A stretch of DNA of 5,193 nt from JASFUX01 sp050050115 (GTDB lineage: Bacteria; Pseudomonadota; Alphaproteobacteria; Caulobacterales; Maricaulaceae): positions 1-5,193 of the forward strand of contig JASFUX010000248.1 of NCBI GenBank assembly GCA_050050115.1, in the 5' to 3' direction. Below are positions 1-3,785 of this stretch, piece after piece. The notes under the pieces are model-generated. The model was not told the DNA's origin, made no database searches, and saw nothing but the letters and a program-made list of their open reading frames with translations. The stretch's first letter is position 1, and every line of letters begins with the position of its first letter. Both the position numbers and the translations under genes were made by a program.

Positions 1-237
1 GTGCTTCGCGGAGAGATTGGCGCGCACAAGGAATCCGGCTTCTCGCCAAGCACGACATTGAACGTGCGACGTGAACTTCGACGTCTCGTTCGCCCACCAC
101 GCCGAATGTTCGTGGGCGCTCTTAGGAAGTTCTGCTCCAAGTATGTCCTCAACGCGCCTGAAGGTCATGCCAAGCTCCTCGACATCCTTCGACTTCAAGA
201 ACTCATAGAGCGGCCCATACTTGCCGATGACTTTCAT
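1..237 (-). CDS. Small DUF7662-type protein, C-terminus cut by window edge
   Basis: The frame is open from an ATG at 237-235 to the left edge, giving 79 residues with no stop, so the C-terminus is missing. The protein starts MKVIGKYGPLYEFL and continues with MTFRRVEDILG (residues 24-34), LPKSAHEHSAWWAN (37-50) and CRAWREAGFLV (61-71). This order (KY.PL..fL, then a TF..vE.iLG stretch, LP.SA..H..WWAN, then RAW..AGF.V) is the pattern of a small bacterial family that I recall being annotated DUF7662; the family number is from memory. Its function is unknown to me and I assign none. A weak GAGG lies 12 bases before the ATG. An in-frame TTG at 255-253 is an alternative start, with a stop just upstream at 258-256. 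By my count bases 1-240 are about 55% G+C against about 70% in pepP, and codons such as ATA, GGA and GCA appear, so the gene may be an acquired accessory gene. Confidence 0.72.
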   Translation of the reverse strand, partial: MKVIGKYGPLYEFLKSKDVEELGMTFRRVEDILGAELPKSAHEHSAWWANETSKFTSHVQCRAWREAGFLVRANLSAKH

Positions 238-260
238 GTTCGCGCCGCGCCTCAATCAAT

Positions 261-287
261 GCCGCGATATTGTTAGAATATCACCGC
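261..287. promoter_or_regulatory. Imperfect AT-rich dyad upstream of the DUF7662-type gene, operator candidate
   Basis: The arms 261-271 and 277-287 match as an inverted repeat at 9 of 11 positions around a 5-base spacer; the inner six bases, GATATT and AATATC, are perfect. On the minus strand a TATTCT (280-275) overlaps it and could serve as a -10 element, but I find no convincing -35 at normal spacing. The dyad ends 23 bases before the minus-strand ATG at 237, where an operator or promoter would be expected. It is an AT-rich island in GC-rich DNA, which is the main reason to note it. No binding protein can be named. Confidence 0.22.
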
Positions 288-327
288 CTGACCTGTGTTG
301 GACACGCGCCAGCAAAACCGAACCACG

Positions 328-361
328 AAAAAGCCCCCCGCGAGCCAGTCGCGGGGGGCTT
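328..361 (-). terminator. Strong intrinsic terminator for minus-strand transcription
   Basis: Bases 331-343 and 349-361 form a perfect 13-bp stem (AAGCCCCCCGCGA with TCGCGGGGGGCTT) around the 5-base loop GCCAG. Read on the minus strand the stem runs directly into TTTTTCG (332-326), the U-tract of a Rho-independent terminator. On the plus strand the stem is followed by CATCC, so termination there should be weak. It lies about 120 bases beyond the stop of the 69-codon gene and before the DUF7662-type gene, so it separates these two minus-strand genes into different transcripts. Confidence 0.88.
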
Positions 362-409
362 CATCCGAGCCTGTCCGCCGGAGACCAAACCGGCTTCTAA
401 GGGCCCATC

Positions 410-445
410 GGGCCGTTCCTCAATGGGGAGGAGACGGAACGGCCC
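410..445. repeat. Perfect 10-bp inverted repeat forming the C-rich-loop hairpin
   Basis: GGGCCGTTCC (410-419) and GGAACGGCCC (436-445) are exact reverse complements separated by 16 bases. The left arm can alternatively pair with 402-406 (GGCCC, loop ATC, GGGCC at 410-414), so two mutually exclusive folds are possible. On the plus strand the loop reads as a Shine-Dalgarno-like GGGGAGGAG, but no start codon follows at usable distance. The terminator orientation therefore favours the minus strand as the transcribed one. Confidence 0.8.
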
Positions 446-482
446 GGCTTCGCCCGCGCGTCCGATGTGCGCGGGTCGAACT

Positions 483-692
483 CTAGGCGCTGCGCGCCTC
501 GCGGCGGGCGCGCCGATCGGCGCGCTTGGCCACGATGTGGGGTCGGAACGCGTCGTTGGCCGGCGCGCTCAAGTCGTTGACAGCTCCTTCGAAGATCGCC
601 GCGCCGCCGACGAGATCCTCGCCGCGCCGGGTGAACAGCCGCGCCAGCGCCGCAGAGGCGCCAAGCCGCTCAAGGAGACCTAACCTACTCAT
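483..692 (-). CDS. Small protein of 69 residues, family not recognised
   Basis: The product begins MSRLGLLERLGASAALARLF, has a middle acidic-hydrophobic part (GEDLVGGAAIFEGAVNDL, about residues 24-41) and ends in a very basic tail (AKRADRRARREARSA, 55-69). I do not recognise the family and see no signal peptide, membrane segment or metal motif. The ATG at 692-690 is preceded by AAAGGA (705-700) with a 7-base gap, which decides the start over the longer in-frame extension to 854, whose extra residues look like translated non-coding sequence. Most codons end in G or C, as in the large genes, which supports real coding. A promoter-like pair lies about 45-75 bases upstream and a strong terminator follows the gene. 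The basic tail could bind nucleic acid, but that is only suggestive. It does not look like DUF1127, the family of the small protein encoded upstream of CcsR RNAs. Confidence 0.58.
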   Translation of the reverse strand: MSRLGLLERLGASAALARLFTRRGEDLVGGAAIFEGAVNDLSAPANDAFRPHIVAKRADRRARREARSA

Positions 693-699
693 TTTCTTA

Positions 700-705
700 T
701 CCTTT
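700..705 (-). promoter_or_regulatory. Ribosome binding site of the 69-codon gene
   Basis: On the minus strand AAAGGA is followed by seven bases (TAAGAAA) and then the ATG at 692. This is the only good Shine-Dalgarno match in front of any candidate start of this frame, so it fixes the start. Confidence 0.65.
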
Positions 706-737
706 AGACCGACTCTTAGTGTTTTTGTTGCAGTGCA

Positions 738-766
738 CATATCGCGCCGCAGCAAGGAACTTTCAA
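738..766 (-). promoter_or_regulatory. Candidate promoter for the 69-codon gene, possibly heat-shock sigma type
   Basis: The minus strand reads TTGAAA (766-761), 17 bases, then GATATG (743-738); equivalently TTGAAA, 16 bases, CGATAT (744-739). TTGAAA matches the housekeeping -35 at five of six positions and is also the -35 of RpoH (sigma-32) promoters, whose -10 typically contains a C-rich start and AT.T. Transcription would start near 732, giving a leader of about 40 bases that includes the ribosome binding site. The match to a heat-shock promoter is an inference from two short motifs. Confidence 0.35.
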
Positions 767-801
767 CCCTGTTCGCGACATAGCAGTCATGAAGTTTCCG
801 C

Positions 802-825
802 AAGGCTCGGCGGGGAGCCTTTCTT
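802..825 (+). terminator. Weak terminator-like hairpin in the divergent intergenic region
   Basis: AAGGCTC (802-808) pairs perfectly with GAGCCTT (815-821) around the 6-base loop GGCGGG, and the plus strand continues TCTTC, giving a broken T-rich tail. No plus-strand gene lies upstream for it to end, so it might be a structure in a long pepP leader or have no function. The stem is short for this G+C content. Confidence 0.22.
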
Positions 826-847
826 CGATCGCAAAGCGCCGCGCCCC

Positions 848-869
848 GCTTCACATCGGGGCTTCACAT
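848..869. repeat. Direct repeat GCTTCACAT, two copies, upstream of pepP
   Basis: GCTTCACAT occurs at 848-856 and again at 861-869, a 13-base period. The first copy forms the loop of an inverted repeat GCCCCG (843-848) with CGGGGC (857-862). The second copy contains TTCACA (863-868), a five-of-six match to a -35 element, but the nearest -10-like TACAAG (888-893) is 19 bases away, so a promoter here is weak. The pair sits 105-126 bases before the pepP start codon and could be a regulator site. Confidence 0.3.
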
Positions 870-973
870 AAGGTCGAACGGACTGCCTACAAGAACGGGC
901 CCGCCAAGAAGGTTCCGTCGCCCGGACGCGAAAAGACCGTACGCTTTCGGCAAAAAAGCATTAGATTCACGCC

Positions 974-2785
974 ATGCTGCAGACATTCGACGTTAAGGGC
1001 GGGCCGGCGGTCGGCCGTCGCAACCTGCCCAAGCTCCGTCGCGCCATGGCGAAAGCCGGGCTCGACGGCCTCATCGTGCCTCACGAGGACGAGTACCAGA
1101 ACGAGTACCTGCCCGCGGCGAACGACCGGCTGGGCTGGGCGACCGGCTTCACCGGGTCGGCTGGCGCGGCGCTGGTGTTCGCCGACACGGCGCTGTTGTT
1201 CGTCGACGGACGCTACACCTTGCAGGCCGAGGCTCAGACTGACCCCAAGCTGTTCGAGATCCGCGATCTCGTCGCCGAGGGGGTCAAGGGCTGGCTCGCA
1301 GAGCACGCGCCCGAAGGCGCGAAGATCGGCTACGATCCCAAGCTGCTGAGCCCCGAGGCTGTCGAACGACTGGAAAAAGCCGCCGCCGCCCGGGGGGCTG
1401 CGCTGATCGCGCTCGACGACAATCCGGTCGACACGGCCTGGACCGACCGGCCTGATCCGCCGCGCGCCAAGATCCTCCCCCACCCGCTCGAGTTCGCCGG
1501 GGAGGCCCACGCCGACAAGCGCGCGCGCCTCGCCGAGAGCCTGAAGAAGGACGGCGTCGACGCCGCCGTGCTCACCTCGCCGGCTTCACTCGCCTGGCTT
1601 CTGAACATCCGCGGCGGCGATGTCGCCCATACGCCGCTGCCCTTGGGCTCAGGCGTTCTTCATGCGAACGGCCGCGCGGCGCTCTACGTCGATCCAGAGA
1701 AGGTGACCGACGAAGTGCGCGAACATCTCGGCGGCGAGGTCGAGATCCGTCCCGAAGCCGCTTTCGCCGACGCCTTCCATGCGCTTTCGGGCAAGACGGT
1801 GCGGGTCGATCCCGCCACCGCCTCGGCTTGGGTGGTCGGCCGGCTCGAGGCGGCGGGCGCCAAGATCGACAAGGGCGCCGATCCGACGACGCTGCCGCGC
1901 GCCTGCAAGAACGCCGCGGAGATCGACGGCGCGAAGCAGGCGCACGTCCGCGACGGCGCGGCGCTCGCGCGGTTCCTGCACTGGCTCGCCACCGACGCCC
2001 AGGACGGCCACGTCGACGAGATCGAGGCGGCGACCACTCTGGAGAACTTCCGCCGTCGCTCGAACAAGCTCAAAGACCTCTCCTTCGAATCCATCTCCGG
2101 TGCGGGGCCCAACGGCGCGATCGTGCACTATCGAGTAACCACCAAGACCAACAAGAAATTGAAGCGCGGCTCGCTCTATCTGATCGACTCCGGCGGTCAG
2201 TATCCGGACGGCACGACGGACGTCACCCGCACCGTCGCGATCGGGCGACCAAAAAAGGAGATGAAAGAGCGCTTCACCCTGGTCCTCAAAGGCCACATCG
2301 CGCTGGCGCGGGTGCGTTTCCCCGAGGGCGTTACGGGCGCGCATCTCGACGTGCTGGCGCGCGAGCATCTCTGGGCGGCCGGGCTCGACTTCGACCACGG
2401 CACGGGTCATGGCGTCGGCAGCTATCTCAGCGTGCACGAAGGCCCGCAGCGGATATCGCGCCAGCTTTCGGACGTGCCGCTGCGGCCCGGCATGATCATC
2501 TCGAACGAACCGGGCTACTACAAGACCGGCGGCTACGGGATCCGCATCGAGAACCTGCAGTTCGTCGCCCCGCCCGCGCCGATCGAGGGTGGCGAACGTC
2601 AGATGCTGGGGTTTGAAACGCTGACGCTTGCTCCGATCGACCGCACGCTGATCGTCAAGTCGATGCTGGAGAAGGTTGAGCGCGCCCGGATCGACGCCTA
2701 CCACGCCCGCGTGCTCGAGGAGATCGGGCCGTTGGTCGAAGACGATGTGCGGGCGTGGCTGACCGAGGCGTGCGCGCCGCTTTAG
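974..2785 (+). CDS. pepP: Xaa-Pro aminopeptidase (aminopeptidase P), M24B family
   Basis: This complete 603-residue protein is the long, three-domain aminopeptidase P that removes an N-terminal residue preceding proline, normally in the cytoplasm with two Mn ions. Creatinase-type N-terminal domains occupy about residues 10-150 and 165-315, the pita-bread M24 catalytic domain about 320-540, and the family's C-terminal extension (GFETLTLAPIDR onward) about 545-603. The metal ligands are all present: D405 (LIDSGG), D416 (DGTTDVTRT), H479 (HGTGHGVG), E512 (NEPGYY) and E526 (GIRIEN). So are the catalytic histidines H385, H475 and H488. Their spacings agree with human XPNPEP1 almost exactly; only the H488-E512 gap differs, by about one residue. 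An in-frame stop at 962-964 leaves 974 as the only good start. No Shine-Dalgarno is visible before it, so leaderless or A/T-assisted initiation is possible. The 603-residue length fits this long form, not the 441-residue E. coli PepP. Confidence 0.95.
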   Translation: MLQTFDVKGGPAVGRRNLPKLRRAMAKAGLDGLIVPHEDEYQNEYLPAANDRLGWATGFTGSAGAALVFADTALLFVDGRYTLQAEAQTDPKLFEIRDLVAEGVKGWLAEHAPEGAKIGYDPKLLSPEAVERLEKAAAARGAALIALDDNPVDTAWTDRPDPPRAKILPHPLEFAGEAHADKRARLAESLKKDGVDAAVLTSPASLAWLLNIRGGDVAHTPLPLGSGVLHANGRAALYVDPEKVTDEVREHLGGEVEIRPEAAFADAFHALSGKTVRVDPATASAWVVGRLEAAGAKIDKGADPTTLPRACKNAAEIDGAKQAHVRDGAALARFLHWLATDAQDGHVDEIEAATTLENFRRRSNKLKDLSFESISGAGPNGAIVHYRVTTKTNKKLKRGSLYLIDSGGQYPDGTTDVTRTVAIGRPKKEMKERFTLVLKGHIALARVRFPEGVTGAHLDVLAREHLWAAGLDFDHGTGHGVGSYLSVHEGPQRISRQLSDVPLRPGMIISNEPGYYKTGGYGIRIENLQFVAPPAPIEGGERQMLGFETLTLAPIDRTLIVKSMLEKVERARIDAYHARVLEEIGPLVEDDVRAWLTEACAPL

Positions 2786-2790
2786 CCGGG

Positions 2791-2809
2791 CGCGACTTGC
2801 GCAAGCGCG
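2791..2809. promoter_or_regulatory. Palindrome between pepP and the AraC-type gene, operator candidate
   Basis: CTTGCGCAAG (2796-2805) is a perfect 10-bp palindrome, flanked on both sides by CGCG with one extra A at 2795. It is 65 bases before the regulator's ATG and just past the pepP stop. Regulators of this type often act on their own promoter, so it might be an operator, but I see no clear -35 and -10 pair in the 85-bp gap and the palindrome is too short to stop transcription. Confidence 0.2.
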
Positions 2810-2860
2810 GACACGCGGGAAGCCGGCGCGGCGGGCAGGATGGCGGCCGTTGGAGACATC

Positions 2861-2864
2861 GGAG
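2861..2864 (+). promoter_or_regulatory. Ribosome binding site deciding the start of the AraC-type gene
   Basis: GGAG is followed by six bases (CACGCC) and the ATG at 2871. A TTG at 2850 opens the same frame seven codons earlier but lacks a comparable site, so the ATG is preferred. Confidence 0.7.
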
Positions 2865-2870
2865 CACGCC

Positions 2871-3767
2871 ATGAAGCCCGCCACCCAGGATCGCTACGCC
2901 GCGCGCATCGAGCGCGCGGTGGCGCTCATCGCCAACCGGCTCGAAGAGCCGCCCAGCCTTGAAGAACTCGCCGCGAAGGCGGCGATCTCGCCGTTTCACT
3001 TTCACCGCGTCTACCGCGCCATGACCGGGGAGACCGCGGCGGAGACCACGCGCCGGCTCCGCATCGCGCGCGCCGCGAGCCTGCTCGCCGAGGCTGCGCG
3101 CACCGTCACCGACATCGCCTTCGAAGTCGGCTACGAGTCCTCGCAGTCCTTCGCCAAGGCGTTTCGCCAGGTCGCCGGGGTCAGCGCCAGCGAAGCGCGC
3201 GCCGCGCCCGATCGTCTCGCCGCTCTCGCCGAAACCCTGGCGCGGCCCGCCGAGATCGCAGCACATGATGCGCCGCTTGAGATCTCGATCGTCTCGGTCG
3301 AGCCGTTCAAGGCTGCGGCGCTGAGGCGCATCGGCCCGCACCGCGAGCTCTATCACGGCTACGAAGCGCTGTTCGGCTGGGCGACCGAAGCCGGCCTCGT
3401 CAGCCACGTGCGCGGTATCTGGGGCGTCCCGCTCGACGATCAGCACGGCACTGCTGACGCCGACCGCGTCTTCGATTGCTGCATCCAGCTCGACGCTGCG
3501 TTCACGGACGACGCAGCCGCGAGCGTTCGCGCGATCGAACTCGGCGACGGCGAGGTCTGGGCGCGCGCGCGTCACGTAGGGCCTTATGAGGCGCTCGACG
3601 ATTTCTACGACCTGCTCTATCCGCAGCTCCTCGCTCTACCCGAGTACGAGATTGCCGAGGGTGCGACGCTCAACTGCTACATCGACACGCCCGAGGACTC
3701 CCCGCCCGAGAAACGCCGCACCGACGTGCACGTGCCGTTGAGGCGGATCGATCGGCAGGCGCTGTAG
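2871..3767 (+). CDS. AraC-family transcription regulator with GyrI-like effector domain
   Basis: The protein has 298 residues. An N-terminal AraC/XylS DNA-binding domain (about 10-110) carries two helix-turn-helix units: SLEELAAKAAISPFHFHRVY (29-48), and TVTDIAFEVGYESSQSFAKAF (78-98) followed by RQVAGVSASEAR. A linker leads to a GyrI-like small-molecule-binding domain (about 136-292) with SIVSVEPFKAAALRRIGPH, GIWGVPLDD (182-190), RHVGPYEAL and the closing TDVHVPL (284-290). This DNA-binding domain plus GyrI-like domain order is that of Rob-type regulators, which respond to lipophilic or toxic compounds; the actual ligand and targets cannot be read here. The domain contains adjacent cysteines C203-C204. 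Codon use matches pepP. It follows pepP by 85 bases on the same strand and may be co-transcribed with it, and its end faces ligA across 18 bases. Confidence 0.9.
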   Translation: MKPATQDRYAARIERAVALIANRLEEPPSLEELAAKAAISPFHFHRVYRAMTGETAAETTRRLRIARAASLLAEAARTVTDIAFEVGYESSQSFAKAFRQVAGVSASEARAAPDRLAALAETLARPAEIAAHDAPLEISIVSVEPFKAAALRRIGPHRELYHGYEALFGWATEAGLVSHVRGIWGVPLDDQHGTADADRVFDCCIQLDAAFTDDAAASVRAIELGDGEVWARARHVGPYEALDDFYDLLYPQLLALPEYEIAEGATLNCYIDTPEDSPPEKRRTDVHVPLRRIDRQAL

Positions 3768-3785
3768 CGAAATGCGTGCGTCGGT

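Larger units (their letters stand above)
328..475 (-). ncRNA. Candidate structured RNA (3' UTR or 3'-derived sRNA) with anti-Shine-Dalgarno loop
   Basis: Read on the minus strand, the stretch between the stop of the 69-codon gene and the terminator is a chain of hairpins. These are 475-469 with 459-453 (7 bp), 445-436 with 419-410 (10 bp, perfect), 394-390 with 381-377 (5 bp), then the 13-bp terminator stem. The 16-base loop of the 10-bp hairpin contains CTCCTCCCC (433-425), which would pair with GGAGG-type ribosome binding sites. Several alphaproteobacterial regulatory RNAs expose such C-rich loops, including the CcsR RNAs of Rhodobacter (CCUCCUCCC motif) and GsrN of Caulobacter. CcsR RNAs are processed from the 3' part of a small-protein mRNA, which matches this layout. 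I see no clear promoter directly before 475, so processing from the upstream mRNA is the simpler reading. The 5' end is a guess. The alternative is a structured 3' UTR with no trans-acting role. Confidence 0.42.

Noticed and set aside
425..433. GGGGAGGAG on the plus strand as a ribosome binding site
   Set aside because: No ATG, GTG or TTG with a sensible frame follows within usable distance. The complementary C-rich strand in a hairpin loop is the better reading.
270..683. Plus-strand open frames of 137 and 63 codons across the hairpin region
   Set aside because: They read through the terminator and hairpins, lack a ribosome binding site, and their composition is what GC-rich non-coding DNA gives.
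693..854. N-terminal extension of the 69-codon gene to a start at 854
   Set aside because: The extension has no ribosome binding site, overlaps the promoter-like elements, and translates to Arg/Lys-rich sequence unlike the downstream part. The ATG at 692 has a well-spaced AAAGGA.
2850..2870. TTG start for the AraC-type gene seven codons upstream
   Set aside because: The ATG at 2871 has GGAG at ideal distance, and the extra residues are not part of the conserved domain.
1649..2884. Long open frame on the minus strand opposite pepP (411 codons)
   Set aside because: It is antisense to a pepP frame with all catalytic motifs; its sequence is arginine-rich with no recognisable domain. Long shadow frames are expected at this G+C content.
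2655..3575. Minus-strand open frame of 306 codons opposite the AraC-type gene
   Set aside because: It spans the pepP end, the intergenic gap and the regulator on the other strand, and has low-complexity Arg/Pro/Ala content. The sense frame is clearly the AraC-family gene.
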